Shown piece by piece: positions 1 through 8,194 of a DNA stretch of 35,390 nt. Below the pieces are notes generated by a model. That model searched no databases. It saw nothing but the letters and a program-made list of their open reading frames with translations, and was not told where the DNA came from. Both the position numbers and the translations under genes were made by a program. The DNA is from an uncultured Ectothiorhodospiraceae bacterium (GTDB taxonomy: Bacteria; Pseudomonadota; Gammaproteobacteria; UBA9214), in assembly GCA_947258615.1 (NCBI GenBank), contig CAMYIX010000008.1, positions 1 through 35,390 on the forward strand. Direction: 5' to 3'. Position 1 is the stretch's first letter, and every line of letters starts with the position of its first letter.

Positions 1-140
1 AGGTGTCGGAGTTCACGAACCAGCAGGCGTGCTGTGGTGATATCCGTGAACAAGGGATGGCGATTACGGGTAACCGTGGTGATGCAATAGACCTGATGCG
101 CCAGGGAATGACGCCCCCTGCGCAATGCGTCGCAGGGCAT
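1..140 (-). CDS. REP-associated tyrosine transposase (RAYT), 5' part only
   Basis: Minus-strand gene running off the left edge; only the first 46 residues are present. The start begins MPCDALRRGRHSL and continues through QVYCITTVTRNRHPLF and ITTARLLVRELRH. This matches the N-terminus of IS200-like Y1 transposases of the RAYT family, which typically read R-x-G-R-x-S-x-x-x-x-x-Y-x-I-T-T-V-T. The catalytic HUH motif and tyrosine would lie outside the window. The ATG at 138-140 is supported by an AAGGAG ribosome site at 147-152 with 6 nt spacing. A GTAG-flanked hairpin 38 bp upstream fits the known association of these single-strand nucleases with REP sequences. The plus-strand reading across this stretch has no recognisable features and is taken as a shadow. 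The family call is by pattern, so fairly but not fully certain. Confidence 0.72.
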   Translation of the reverse strand, partial: MPCDALRRGRHSLAHQVYCITTVTRNRHPLFTDITTARLLVRELRH

Positions 141-177
141 GGTGATCTCCTTGTCTCCAATGGTAAGGATAGCTGTT

Positions 178-199
178 GGCCGAATGAATTCGACCCTAC
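178..199 (-). repeat. REP-like GTAG + hairpin upstream of the RAYT gene
   Basis: On the minus strand a GTAG tetranucleotide (196-199 on plus) directly precedes an imperfect hairpin. Its arms at 178-185 and 188-195 read GGTCGAAT and ATTCGGCC around a 2-nt TC centre, with one G-T wobble. GTAG next to a hairpin is the recognition architecture described for REP elements and their TnpA-REP (RAYT) enzymes. The location just upstream of the RAYT start supports this. The rest of 200-420 is A+T-rich and shows nothing else I can support. Confidence 0.6.
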
Positions 200-420
200 A
201 ACGGTAATCTACCCACTCGATTTGGGGAAGAGCCCAATAAAGAAAGGAAAAATTCTATGAAATTATGAAAATAATTTGCATACAGACTCGGCATGATAAT
301 TCGAGTACTGGTCTTTGACCTTGGATTCAGAAATAATCAATCAAATATAAATACGCATTCTGTATTTCAGAATGCCACCTATTTGTTATTTTCCCGGATC
401 AGTGTTTTTACAATAATGTT

Positions 421-455
421 TTCTCTGCGTCCTTTGCGTCTCTGCGGTGAAAATC
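421..455 (-). repeat. Purine-rich CACCGCAGAG-type intergenic repeat, copy 1
   Basis: Reads on the minus strand as a CACCGCAGAGACGCAAAGG core followed by ACGCAGAGAA, i.e. three roughly 8-9-nt CGC(A/G)(A/G)AG units. It lies 8 bp beyond the tsaC stop codon and points away from that gene. Related copies lie at 1251, 20278, 20318, 20440, 20495, 25002 and 25236. Confidence 0.75.
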
Positions 456-463
456 TTTTGATA

Positions 464-1015
464 TCAACCGCGCAGGATCTTGCCGGTGAGGCCGTCGCGG
501 ATCTGGCTGGGTCGGGCATCGGCACCCACTGGTCCGTGCAGGATGTAATCGAGGCGGTCGTCGAAGGCGCGGCGCACCGCGAGCGGGGTGGTGGCAGGGC
601 GCGCGCCGTGCAGGTTTGCGCTGGTGGAAACCAGCGGGGTGCCCAGGCGGGTGCACAGTGCGCCGGCGATCGGGTGGCGAGAGATGCGCACGGCCAGGCT
701 GGTATGCACGCCGCGCAGCCACACCGGGATGTCCTCCGGGCAGGGAAGCACCCAGGTCACCGGTCGTGGCTGGCTGCCGGTCACCCGTTTTCGCGTGGTG
801 CCGCTCACGGGGAGCAGCAGGGGTTCCAGCTGCGCAAACTCGCTGGCGATGAGGATGACGCCCTGATCGATGCGGCGCTGTTTGAGTTCCAGCAGGCGCA
901 GTACGGCCTGGCCGTTGAACGGGTCGCAGCCCAGGCCGTAAACGGTCTCCGTCGGATAGGCGATGATGCCGCCTGCCGCAATCCGTCGCACGGCCTCGCG
1001 GATGTGCCAACTCAT
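464..1015 (-). CDS. tsaC: Threonylcarbamoyl-AMP synthase TsaC (Sua5/YrdC/YwlC family)
   Basis: Makes L-threonylcarbamoyladenylate from threonine, bicarbonate and ATP. This is the first step of t6A37 formation on tRNAs that read ANN codons, and it acts in the cytosol. From the ATG at 1015 the protein has 183 residues, close to the roughly 190 of Escherichia coli TsaC. It shows AGGIIAYPTETVYGLGCDP near the N-terminus (the nucleotide/threonine pocket of the YrdC fold), LRLLELKQRR, and the conserved STSAN motif near residue 130. It lacks the extra C-terminal Sua5 domain. An upstream in-frame GTG (1063) would add 16 residues with no family match, so the ATG is preferred although its ribosome site is weak. 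It lies downstream of topA on the same strand, across 326 bp that contain two repeats. Placement next to smg-dprA is typical of gammaproteobacteria. Confidence 0.92.
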   Translation of the reverse strand: MSWHIREAVRRIAAGGIIAYPTETVYGLGCDPFNGQAVLRLLELKQRRIDQGVILIASEFAQLEPLLLPVSGTTRKRVTGSQPRPVTWVLPCPEDIPVWLRGVHTSLAVRISRHPIAGALCTRLGTPLVSTSANLHGARPATTPLAVRRAFDDRLDYILHGPVGADARPSQIRDGLTGKILRG

Positions 1016-1158
1016 GAGGTCTTGATTTTCAGATGGCAGGACATCAGTAACGCAAGGAACCACATCTCGTCGAAAAAGTGATGGTATTCATGCTGCAGGA
1101 ATAGCAGGAGATTTATCCACTAAACGAATTAAGGGACCTCTGACCTGTTATTGAGTCA

Positions 1159-1219
1159 CGTCATTGCTGTACATCAATCAGTTACAGATTGCTTCGTCGT
1201 TTCGCTTATCGCAATGACG
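1159..1219. repeat. Palindromic CGTCATTGCGAG-type element, left arm eroded
   Basis: The left end CGTCATTG (1159-1166) is matched by the right end CAATGACG (1212-1219). The right arm 1187-1219 is intact and runs GATTGCTTCGTCG through TTATCGCAATGACG. The left arm has lost its inner part. The centre ATCAATCAGT (1173-1182) is shared with the second copy at 27651-27734, whose left arm is intact. The ends resemble a palindromic repeat that recurs between genes in many unrelated bacteria. The rest of the tsaC-topA gap (1016-1341) holds only this element and the repeat at 1251. Confidence 0.7.
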
Positions 1220-1250
1220 GATTTATCGGGTTTTCCCCGGTATTTTATTT

Positions 1251-1285
1251 TTCTTTGCGTCCTCCGCGTCTCTGCGGTGAGAATG
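1251..1285 (-). repeat. Purine-rich CACCGCAGAG-type intergenic repeat, copy 2
   Basis: On the minus strand it reads CACCGCAGAGACGCGGAGG then ACGCAAAGAA, very close to copy 1. It lies 57 bp past the topA stop and points away from topA, as copy 1 does from tsaC. Confidence 0.72.
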
Positions 1286-1341
1286 TTTTTACCTTTCGGT
1301 AATTACTTTTTCATCTCCTGGGTTGTGCGATTCAGGCCTGC

Positions 1342-3633
1342 CTAGTTTTCTACCGCTTTCGCTGCGGGTTCCGGCTCATCCCAGGGCTCGACGAATTTGC
1401 AGTCGTTCTGGGGGCAGACGCGCTGGGTGCCGGAGCGCTTGGTGGTCTTGATTGACGTGATTGGCCAGTGGCACTTGGGGCAGGGCCGCGCCAGTGGCTG
1501 GTTCCAGATGGCATAGTTGCAATCGGGATAGCGTTCGCAGGAGAAGAAGATCTTGCCGCGCCGTGACTTGCGCTTGAGGATATTGCCCTTCTTGCACTCC
1601 GGGCATTGCACGCCGGTGTTTTCCGGCTTTTCCAGCGGTTCGATGTGTTTGCAGTCCGGGTAGCTGCTGCAGCCGATGAACTTGCCGTAGCGGCCGTTGC
1701 GGATAATCAGGGGCGACTCGCACTTCGGGCAGCTGCGACCTTCCACGACTTCAGGTTCAGCGCTGGCACGGTCCTCGCCGACATTGCGGGTGTACTTGCA
1801 GTCCGGGTAGCCGGAACAGCCGATAAAGAAGCCACCCCGGCCAAGGCTCATTTGCAGCGGCTTGCCGCATTCCGGGCACTTCTCTTCAATGGGCTTGGGG
1901 TAAGGTCGCGAGTAATCCTTTCCGATCAGTTCATGAAACGGCTTCCAGAAGTCATTCATGACCGGAATCCAGTCCTTCTCGCCGCGCGATACGGCGTCCA
2001 GTTCGTCCTCCAGGCCGGCGGTGAAGTCATAGTCGACATAGGGGGTGAAATTTTCTGTCAGGAACTCGTTGACGACCCGGCCGACATCGGTCGGATAGAA
2101 GCGTTTCTTCTCCAGGGTGACATATTCACGCGCCTGCAGCGTCGAGATGATGGTCGCATAGGTCGACGGCCGGCCAATACCGTGTTCCTCCAGCGTCTTG
2201 ACCAGGCTGGCCTCCGAGTAGCGCGGTGGTGGCTCGGTGAAGTGCTGGTCCGCGCGTATCTCCTTCAGGTCACAGGTGTCACCCTGTTCCAGGGGTGGCA
2301 GCAGCTTTTCATCGTCGTTGCTCTTGCTGTCATCCACGCCTTCCATGTAGACCGCCATGAAACCCGGGTCTACCACGGTCGAGCCGGTGGCGCGTAACTG
2401 GTTTCCTTCGCCGCAGTCGAAATCGATGCTGACCGTATTGATGGTGGCATGGATCATCTGGCAGGCGATGGTGCGTTTCCAGATCAGCTGGTAGAGCTTG
2501 AGTTGTTCCGCGCTCAGGTACTTCTTTATCTCCTCGGGAGTGTGGCGTACCGAGGTGGGACGAATGGCCTCGTGTGCCTCCTGGGCGTTCTTGGCCTTGG
2601 TCTTGTAGGCACGTGCCTTGTCGGGCAACCCATCCTTGCCGAAGCGCTCCGCGATGAACCCGCGCAGCTCGTCGATCGCCTCCTGGGCCAGGTTGACGGA
2701 GTCGGTACGCATGTAGGTGATCAGGCCGACGGTCTCGCCACCGATGTCCATGCCTTCGTAGAGCTGCTGGGCCACGCGCATAGTGCGGCTGGCGGTGAAT
2801 CCCAGCTTGCGCGAGGCCTCCTGCTGCAGTGTCGAGGTGGTGAAGGGCGCTGCCGGGTTGCGGCGGCGCTGTTTCTTCTCGACGTTGTCGACGACTACCT
2901 TGCCGTCGGCTATCTTCAGCAGGTCTTCACGCGCCTTGCCTGCGCTGGCTGCATCGGTGATCGAGAACTGCTTCAGCTTTTCGCCACCAAGTACGGTCAG
3001 GCGCGCAATGAAGTTCTGCTTGTCCCTGGCGAGGTCACCTTCAAGGGTCCAGTATTCGCGCGCCTTGAAGTTCTCGATCTCGATTTCACGTTCCACGATC
3101 ATGCGCAGCGCCGGGCTCTGCACGCGCCCGGCCGACAGGCCGCGGCGTATCTTTTTCCACAACAGCGGCGACAGGTTGAAGCCGACCAGGTAGTCGAGCG
3201 CCCGACGCGCCTGTTGGGCATTGATGAGCTCCATCGACAGCTCGCGTGAATGATCGATGGCCTCGTTGATCGCGCGCTTGGTGATCTCATGGAACACGAC
3301 CCGGTGCACGGGCTTGTCTTTCAGGATCTTGCGGTCGCGCAGCAGCTCGCACAGGTGCCAGGCAATGGCCTCCCCCTCGCGGTCCGGGTCAGTTGCGAGG
3401 TAGAGGGCTTCGGCCTTCTTCATCGCCTTGACGATGGTGTCCACATGCTTGGAATTGCGCTCGATCAGCTGGTACTTCATGTCGAATTCGTGATCCGGGT
3501 CGACCGCGCCCTCCTTGGGTACGAGGTCGCGGACATGGCCGTAGGAGGCCATGACGTCGTAGTCCTTGCCCAGATATTTTTTTATGGTCTTCGCCTTGGC
3601 GGGCGATTCGACAATAACCAGGTTCTTGCTCAT
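1342..3633 (-). CDS. topA: DNA topoisomerase I (type IA), with four C-terminal zinc ribbons
   Basis: Relaxes negative supercoils by transient single-strand cleavage, forming a 5'-phosphotyrosyl link. The 763-residue protein begins MSKNLVIVESPAKAKTIKKY. It contains the TOPRIM glutamate in VESPAKA, the metal-binding DPDREGE (82-88), RRALDYLVGF, and the active-site Tyr307 in ITYMRTDS. The C-terminus carries four Cys4 zinc ribbons, each starting CPEC or CPKC (the last closes CPQNDC), followed by a short acidic tail. The family normally has three to five such ribbons. An upstream in-frame ATG (3747) would extend the protein back over smg with 38 unrelated residues, so ATG 3633 is used; its ribosome site is poor. 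smg ends 46 bp upstream on the same strand, suggesting cotranscription dprA-smg-topA. All catalytic residues expected of TopA are present. Confidence 0.97.
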   Translation of the reverse strand: MSKNLVIVESPAKAKTIKKYLGKDYDVMASYGHVRDLVPKEGAVDPDHEFDMKYQLIERNSKHVDTIVKAMKKAEALYLATDPDREGEAIAWHLCELLRDRKILKDKPVHRVVFHEITKRAINEAIDHSRELSMELINAQQARRALDYLVGFNLSPLLWKKIRRGLSAGRVQSPALRMIVEREIEIENFKAREYWTLEGDLARDKQNFIARLTVLGGEKLKQFSITDAASAGKAREDLLKIADGKVVVDNVEKKQRRRNPAAPFTTSTLQQEASRKLGFTASRTMRVAQQLYEGMDIGGETVGLITYMRTDSVNLAQEAIDELRGFIAERFGKDGLPDKARAYKTKAKNAQEAHEAIRPTSVRHTPEEIKKYLSAEQLKLYQLIWKRTIACQMIHATINTVSIDFDCGEGNQLRATGSTVVDPGFMAVYMEGVDDSKSNDDEKLLPPLEQGDTCDLKEIRADQHFTEPPPRYSEASLVKTLEEHGIGRPSTYATIISTLQAREYVTLEKKRFYPTDVGRVVNEFLTENFTPYVDYDFTAGLEDELDAVSRGEKDWIPVMNDFWKPFHELIGKDYSRPYPKPIEEKCPECGKPLQMSLGRGGFFIGCSGYPDCKYTRNVGEDRASAEPEVVEGRSCPKCESPLIIRNGRYGKFIGCSSYPDCKHIEPLEKPENTGVQCPECKKGNILKRKSRRGKIFFSCERYPDCNYAIWNQPLARPCPKCHWPITSIKTTKRSGTQRVCPQNDCKFVEPWDEPEPAAKAVEN

Positions 3634-3679
3634 CGGGATCTTTGGCAGCTGGGCCGGGGGACGCGTCGGACGGCCGGGT

Positions 3680-4153
3680 TCAGTGCAGTGAATTGGACAT
3701 GTTTTCGAACACCAGGTCTTCCACCCAGGCGTAGGCGGCCTCTTCACCCGGCTGGTTGAACAGCACCATCAGCACGACCCACTTGAGCTGATCGATGTCG
3801 AAATCCTCGTTTTCCAGCGCCATGGCCCGGTCGATGACCAGTTCACGGCTGCTCGGCGTAAGCACCCCCATCTGTTCCAGGAACAGCAGCAGGCCGCGGC
3901 ACTCGGTGTCGAGCCGGGCGGTCTCCTGCGGCGAAAACAGACGCAGCGAATGTTCCGCCTGCATGGCCGGTGGCGGGGTGTCCGTGGCCAGGTCTTCCAG
4001 CCAGGTGAAGGCGCGGTCGATCTCCCGCTTGGGAAAGCCGGCATCGCGCAAATCGTGCTGGACCGACTCGCGGTCCGGCATGATGGGGTTGTCGTCATCC
4101 ATGTAATAGTTTTCAAACAGGTACATCAGGACGTCGAAAACATTTTCTTTCAT
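3680..4153 (-). CDS. smg: Smg family protein (DUF494)
   Basis: 157-residue member of the Smg/DUF494 family, whose biochemical role is unknown. It begins MKENVFDVLMYLFENYY and ends with the family signature LKWVVLMVLFNQPGEE followed by AYAWVEDLVFE. Length matches the family (about 155-160). It is mostly predicted helical, with an acidic N-terminal third (DDDNPIMPDRES) and no signal or membrane segment, so it is probably cytosolic. An AAGG site lies 6 nt before the ATG at 4153. It sits 11 bp after dprA and 46 bp before topA on the same strand; the dprA-smg-topA order is a conserved gammaproteobacterial arrangement. Context links it to DNA processing or topology only by association. Confidence 0.93.
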   Translation of the reverse strand: MKENVFDVLMYLFENYYMDDDNPIMPDRESVQHDLRDAGFPKREIDRAFTWLEDLATDTPPPAMQAEHSLRLFSPQETARLDTECRGLLLFLEQMGVLTPSSRELVIDRAMALENEDFDIDQLKWVVLMVLFNQPGEEAAYAWVEDLVFENMSNSLH

Positions 4154-4164
4154 ATGAAACCTTT

Positions 4165-5292
4165 TTATTTCAGTCGGTTATACATCCCACCGGCGCTGGA
4201 GGCCACGTAACCGCTCATTTCCAGCTGCAGGAGCATGGAGGAAACTTCTGCCGGCGTCAATCCGCTCGTCTCCACCAGGGCATCCACAGAGGTCGGATCG
4301 TAGCCAATAGAATCAAGTAGTTGTACGTAGTCTGTCGAGAGCTCCGTGGCGGGGACGCGGGCCTGGTCGCCAGCCAGCAGTTCCGGCGGGGTACAGGCCC
4401 CGGCCAGCGCACCGAGTTCATCGATGACGTCCTGTGCCGTTTCCACCAGCTTTGCACCCTGGCGGATCAGGGCATGACAGCCGCGTGCCAGGGGGTTGTG
4501 GATGGAACCCGGGATGGCGAATACCTCGCGCCCCTGTTCGCCGGCGCAACGTGCGGTGATCAGCGAGCCGGAGCGGATCGCGGCCTCGACCACCAGGATA
4601 CCCAGGCTGAGTCCGCTGATGATGCGGTTGCGGCGCGGAAAATTCTCCGGTTTCGGTGCCGTCCCCGTGGGGAGCTCCGAGACCAGGGCGCCGTGTTCGG
4701 CAATGGCGTGGGCCAGTTCCCGGTGGCGTGATGGATAGACCCGGTCGAGACCGGTGCCCATCACGGCGATGGTGGGTTTGCCGGCATCCAGCGCGCCACG
4801 GTGGCTGGCCGCATCGATACCGAGTGCCAGGCCGCTGGTGATCGTCAGGCCGGCCAGGGCAAGGTGGCGCGCGAACTCGGTGGCGGTGCGATGGCCGGAC
4901 GCGGAGGGGTTGCGGCTGCCGACCATGCCCAGTTGCAGCTGGCCCAGGACCTCGACATTGCCGAGTACATACAGGAGGGGGGGTGGGTCCGCTATCTGCA
5001 GCAACAGTGCCGGGTAGGCGGGGTCGCGGCAGGTGATGATGTGGTTGCCGGGCTGTTCTGCCCAGGCCAGATCGCGTTCGATCCGTTCACGGTCGGGCTG
5101 TCGCAGGAAGCGCAGGGCCTCCGGATCCAGGTCCGGCTCCCGGTGTGCGGCCGCATGCAGGGCAGCCGCGGGGCTGGTATAGCGTTCCAGCAGTCGTTGA
5201 ATGGTGACCGCCCCGATGCCCGGCGCATGGTGCAGGGTGAGCCAGTCGTTGAGTGTGTCGTCGCTGTTCGGGGTGGGGGGTGCGGCCGCCAT
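4165..5292 (-). CDS. dprA: DNA-processing protein DprA (Smf)
   Basis: Binds incoming single-stranded DNA during natural transformation and loads RecA; many non-competent bacteria also carry it. The 375-residue protein has an N-terminal helix-hairpin-helix/SAM-like part (HHAPGIGAVTIQRLLERY, about 21-38). The Rossmann-like core follows with GSRNPSASG, ITSGLALGIDAASHRGAL, TIAVMGTGLDRVYP and PRRNRIISGLS, which are the usual DprA signatures. A C-terminal winged-helix (DML1-like) segment runs from about 315, with SVDALVETSGLTPAEVSSMLLQL. Length is typical for three-domain DprA. The start ATG lacks a clear ribosome site. LysM lies 97 bp upstream and smg 11 bp downstream on the same strand. No pilus or com genes are visible in the window, so competence cannot be inferred from this gene alone. 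Confidence 0.96.
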   Translation of the reverse strand: MAAAPPTPNSDDTLNDWLTLHHAPGIGAVTIQRLLERYTSPAAALHAAAHREPDLDPEALRFLRQPDRERIERDLAWAEQPGNHIITCRDPAYPALLLQIADPPPLLYVLGNVEVLGQLQLGMVGSRNPSASGHRTATEFARHLALAGLTITSGLALGIDAASHRGALDAGKPTIAVMGTGLDRVYPSRHRELAHAIAEHGALVSELPTGTAPKPENFPRRNRIISGLSLGILVVEAAIRSGSLITARCAGEQGREVFAIPGSIHNPLARGCHALIRQGAKLVETAQDVIDELGALAGACTPPELLAGDQARVPATELSTDYVQLLDSIGYDPTSVDALVETSGLTPAEVSSMLLQLEMSGYVASSAGGMYNRLK

Positions 5293-5389
5293 GGTGGCCT
5301 AGCCAGCCCCACCCTGTCGCGGGTCGATGGGTGCTGCAGTATTCATCTATATACCCTTCCCTGGGTTGGTCTGTTCAAGTGTGCGAGGC

Positions 5390-6421
5390 TCAGGGCGCCC
5401 GGACATAATCCAGCACATGGATCGCCTGGCTGGCCTTCATGACCAGGGCGAAGCTGACGCGGTCGAAGGTGCGGAAGACCATCAGCAGGCCGGCTTCCTC
5501 GTCAGGGAGTTTCACCCGGTTGCTGATCCTGCCGTCCACGGTGTCCTTGATTTCCCTGCCCGCCTGGAAGATCTTCATGACGTGCCCGATCTCCATGCCG
5601 TCCGCCTCACCCCGGTTGAGCACGACCACATCGAACTGGCCGATCTGGGTGACGCCGTCATACACGGAGATAATGCGTCCTTCGGTGCCGCTGTCCGGCG
5701 CATGGGGAGTGAAATGGGTAATCGGTGCGGTCTTCATGGCCGGGAGCATGCGGTCACCGACCCGCGCCTCGCGCGTGGTCTCGGTCAGCAGCAGCGTGGC
5801 CGGGTCACCGAAGCGCTGTACCGCAGAGGTCCCCACGTAGATGGCCTCGTAGCCGAGTATCTCCCCGGTGTCCGGGTCAATGTAGGGGCCGCCGGGGCGG
5901 AAGGCGTCGTACAGGCCCTCGTCCTCGCCCTGGATACCGCGGACGTAGACCCGGTCACCGGCACCGCTGACGATGTGTTCGCCGGCACTGGCGACGATAT
6001 AGGGCGCCTTCTTGAGTGTGTCCTTGTCGACCACCAGCGGACGCGTCAGGAATTGCTTAATGGCATCGATCGGGATCGTGGGGATGGCCCGGTCAAGCGG
6101 CTGCACGCGCGCATGCGGTGACAGCTTCACGGTCGGGTAGCCGCGCTGCAGTCGCAGCTGGGGTTTGCCGTCTATATAGACCAGGGTGAGAATATCACCG
6201 GGGTAGATCAGGTGCGGGTTGGCGATCTGCGGGTTGACATACCAGACCTCGGGCCAGAGCCAGGGGTCGCGCAGGAAGCGGCTTGATATGTCCCATAGGG
6301 TGTCGCCCTTGACCACCACGTAGCGGTCCGGATGCGTCGGGTTGAGGACAATGTCGGCCGCGTATACCGAGCCTGCGATTAATGCGGCGGTGACCATTCC
6401 TAGCAGTTTCTTGATTGACAT
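5390..6421 (-). CDS. Secreted LysM peptidoglycan-binding protein
   Basis: 343 residues from the second ATG (6421), which has AAGGG 6 nt upstream; the ATG two codons earlier lies inside that site. An N-terminal signal peptide (SIKKLLGMVTAALIAGSVYAA) predicts export. It is followed by one LysM domain (about 32-80: YVVVKGDTLWDISSRFL, WPEVWYVNPQIANPHLIYPGD). The remaining 260 residues match the long C-terminal part seen in LysM proteins encoded beside dprA in many gammaproteobacteria; its function is unknown. The protein should reside in the periplasm, bound to peptidoglycan. The gene is divergent from def across 208 bp and cotranscription with dprA is likely. I leave the gene symbol blank because no single name is settled. 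Confidence 0.88.
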   Translation of the reverse strand: MSIKKLLGMVTAALIAGSVYAADIVLNPTHPDRYVVVKGDTLWDISSRFLRDPWLWPEVWYVNPQIANPHLIYPGDILTLVYIDGKPQLRLQRGYPTVKLSPHARVQPLDRAIPTIPIDAIKQFLTRPLVVDKDTLKKAPYIVASAGEHIVSGAGDRVYVRGIQGEDEGLYDAFRPGGPYIDPDTGEILGYEAIYVGTSAVQRFGDPATLLLTETTREARVGDRMLPAMKTAPITHFTPHAPDSGTEGRIISVYDGVTQIGQFDVVVLNRGEADGMEIGHVMKIFQAGREIKDTVDGRISNRVKLPDEEAGLLMVFRTFDRVSFALVMKASQAIHVLDYVRAP

Positions 6422-6559
6422 GGGCATCCCTTTAAGGTCGATTTTGTCTCAATACCCGTCCATACAACGCGCAGTGAAGTAGCTGTGCCGGCTGGCGTTT
6501 TATGGTCTCTCGGGAGTTTAGCGGATAATCCACACAGAACAAAACCTTTTGTAGTGTGA

Positions 6560-6590
6560 TTGCGTCAGAATTGGCTGATTATGGTAGAGT
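6560..6590 (+). promoter_or_regulatory. Possible promoter for the def operon
   Basis: An extended -10 (TGG then TAGAGT, 6585-6590) is preceded by TTGCGT at 6560-6565 with a 19-nt spacer. It lies about 40 bp before def in the only plus-strand non-coding stretch ahead of the array. The match is modest and no other evidence supports it. Confidence 0.3.
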
Positions 6591-6629
6591 ATATCGACTA
6601 TTCATGGCTCGATTCGTGACGGCAATCAC

Positions 6630-7169
6630 ATGGCAATTCTGGAAATCCTGCAGTTCCCCGACCCGCGTCTGCGCAACATGGCCCAACCGGTCAGCGCGGT
6701 TGATGATGCCATTCGCGCGCTGGTCGACAATATGTTCGAGACCATGTACACCGCACCAGGCATAGGTCTGGCCGCGACCCAGGTCGGTGTCGACAGGCGT
6801 GTTGTCGTCATCGATATATCGGAAGACAAGGACCAGCCTTTATGCCTGATCAATCCGGAGATACTCGAACTCAGGGGCGTCGAGGAGATGGAGGAAGGCT
6901 GCCTGTCCGTTCCGGGGTTCTACGAAACCGTACAGCGGGCGGACTGGGTGCATGTCCGTGCACTGGACCGCGATGGCAAGGGCTTCGAACTCGAGGTCGA
7001 TGGCCTGGTGGCGGTCTGCATCCAGCACGAGATAGATCACCTCGATGGCAAGCTGTTCGTCGACTACCTGTCCCAGCTAAAGCGGACCCGGATCCGCAAG
7101 AAACTCGAGAAACAGCAGCGGCAGCCACCGGCAGCGGCCGACAAGCGCGCCTCCAAGCGGGTGATCTGA
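6630..7169 (+). CDS. def: Peptide deformylase
   Basis: Removes the N-formyl group from nascent proteins using a catalytic metal ion, in the cytosol. The 179-residue protein has all three family motifs: GIGLAATQ (44-51), EGCLSVP with metal ligand Cys91, and QHEIDHLDG with His133, Glu134 and His137. E. coli Def has 169 residues; the extra length here is a basic C-terminal tail rich in Lys, Arg and Gln. It is the first gene of the plus-strand array and lies 88 bp before fmt. fmt encodes the enzyme that adds the formyl group which Def later removes, so the pair brackets translation initiation. The gene starts [15 protein letters not shown] at the expected place. Confidence 0.97.
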   Translation: MAILEILQFPDPRLRNMAQPVSAVDDAIRALVDNMFETMYTAPGIGLAATQVGVDRRVVVIDISEDKDQPLCLINPEILELRGVEEMEEGCLSVPGFYETVQRADWVHVRALDRDGKGFELEVDGLVAVCIQHEIDHLDGKLFVDYLSQLKRTRIRKKLEKQQRQPPAAADKRASKRVI

Positions 7170-7257
7170 CCCCACTTCCCGCGCGCGGCCTGCCATTGCC
7201 GCTGCCACGTACTCCGCATGCCCATTGCAGACGAGAACCCGCCCCGGAGCCGATGCC

Positions 7258-8184
7258 ATGAAGATCGTGTTTGCCGGGACGCCGGAGTTCTCGCTGCCGG
7301 TGCTGGAGGCGCTGCTGCACAGCCGGCACCGCGTGGTGGCGGTTTACACCCAGCCCGACAGGCCAGCCGGTCGCGGGCGCCGCACCCGCTTCAGCCCGGT
7401 CAAACAGCTCGCGCTCGAGCATGACATCCCGGTCTGCCAGCCCGTTTCTCTGCGCAGCGACGCCGCCGTGGAGGAACTCGCTGACTGGCAGGCCGACCTG
7501 ATGGTGGTGGTGGCCTATGGCCTGATCCTGCCGCCGGCAGTACTGACCCTGCCGCGGCTGGGCTGCATCAACGTACACGCCTCCCTGTTACCGCGCTGGC
7601 GTGGCGCCGCGCCGATTCAGCGCGCCATCCTTGCCGGTGACGCTGAAACCGGGGTGACCCTGATGCAGATGGAGGCCGGCCTGGATACCGGCCCGATCCT
7701 GGCCAGCGCCCCTTGCCCGGTCCGGCGGGACATGACCGGTGGCCAGTTGCATGACCACCTGGCCGGGATGGGGGCGGTGCTGTTGCGGGAGAATCTCGAG
7801 CGGATTGCGCGCGGCGAACTGGAGCCGCAGCCACAGGATGATGCCCTGGCCACCTATGCCGACAAGCTGGACAAGCGCGAGGCACTGATCGACTGGAGCC
7901 TGCCGGCCGAGCAGATCGGCCGCAAGGTGCGTGCCTTCAACCCCTGGCCAGTGGCCGAAACCCGCTACGCGGGCAAGCAGCTGCGTATCTGGGAGGCGCA
8001 GCCCCTGGCGGTGAACGGCGAGCCCCCCGGACGGGTGCTGGCCGCCGGCAAGTCGGGCATCGATGTCGCCTGCGGCGAGGGTGTCCTCCGCCTGCTGAGG
8101 GTGCAACTGCCCGGCGCACGTGCGCTTGCCGCTGCTGATTTCGTCAACGCACATGCCCTGGAGGGTGTGTCACTGGGTGGCTGA
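7258..8184 (+). CDS. fmt: Methionyl-tRNA formyltransferase
   Basis: Transfers a formyl group from 10-formyl-tetrahydrofolate to initiator Met-tRNA. 308 residues from the ATG at 7258; an ATG 33 nt earlier would add 11 unrelated residues. The start [19 protein letters not shown] is typical. The folate/catalytic loop reads [20 protein letters not shown], containing the conserved Asn, His and SLLPxxRGxAP motif, and [13 protein letters not shown] follows. The C-terminal tRNA-binding domain (from about 205) includes [11 protein letters not shown]-like sequence (here [16 protein letters not shown]). Length equals the family norm (about 315). It lies between def and rsmB on the same strand, 10 bp before the rsmB ATG. 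Confidence 0.97.
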   Translation: MKIVFAGTPEFSLPVLEALLHSRHRVVAVYTQPDRPAGRGRRTRFSPVKQLALEHDIPVCQPVSLRSDAAVEELADWQADLMVVVAYGLILPPAVLTLPRLGCINVHASLLPRWRGAAPIQRAILAGDAETGVTLMQMEAGLDTGPILASAPCPVRRDMTGGQLHDHLAGMGAVLLRENLERIARGELEPQPQDDALATYADKLDKREALIDWSLPAEQIGRKVRAFNPWPVAETRYAGKQLRIWEAQPLAVNGEPPGRVLAAGKSGIDVACGEGVLRLLRVQLPGARALAAADFVNAHALEGVSLGG

Positions 8185-8194
8185 GTCGCAGGCC

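Noticed and set aside
3-260. 85-residue plus-strand reading at the left edge
   Set aside because: It shows no features and lies opposite the RAYT start, which has a ribosome site and family match on the minus strand.
293-1081. 262-residue plus-strand reading over tsaC
   Set aside because: Antisense to tsaC, with Ala/Gly/His/Gln-rich composition typical of a shadow in G+C-rich DNA.
1151-1345. 64-residue reading between tsaC and topA
   Set aside because: It is made of the palindromic element and a purine-rich repeat, so it is a by-product of repeats.
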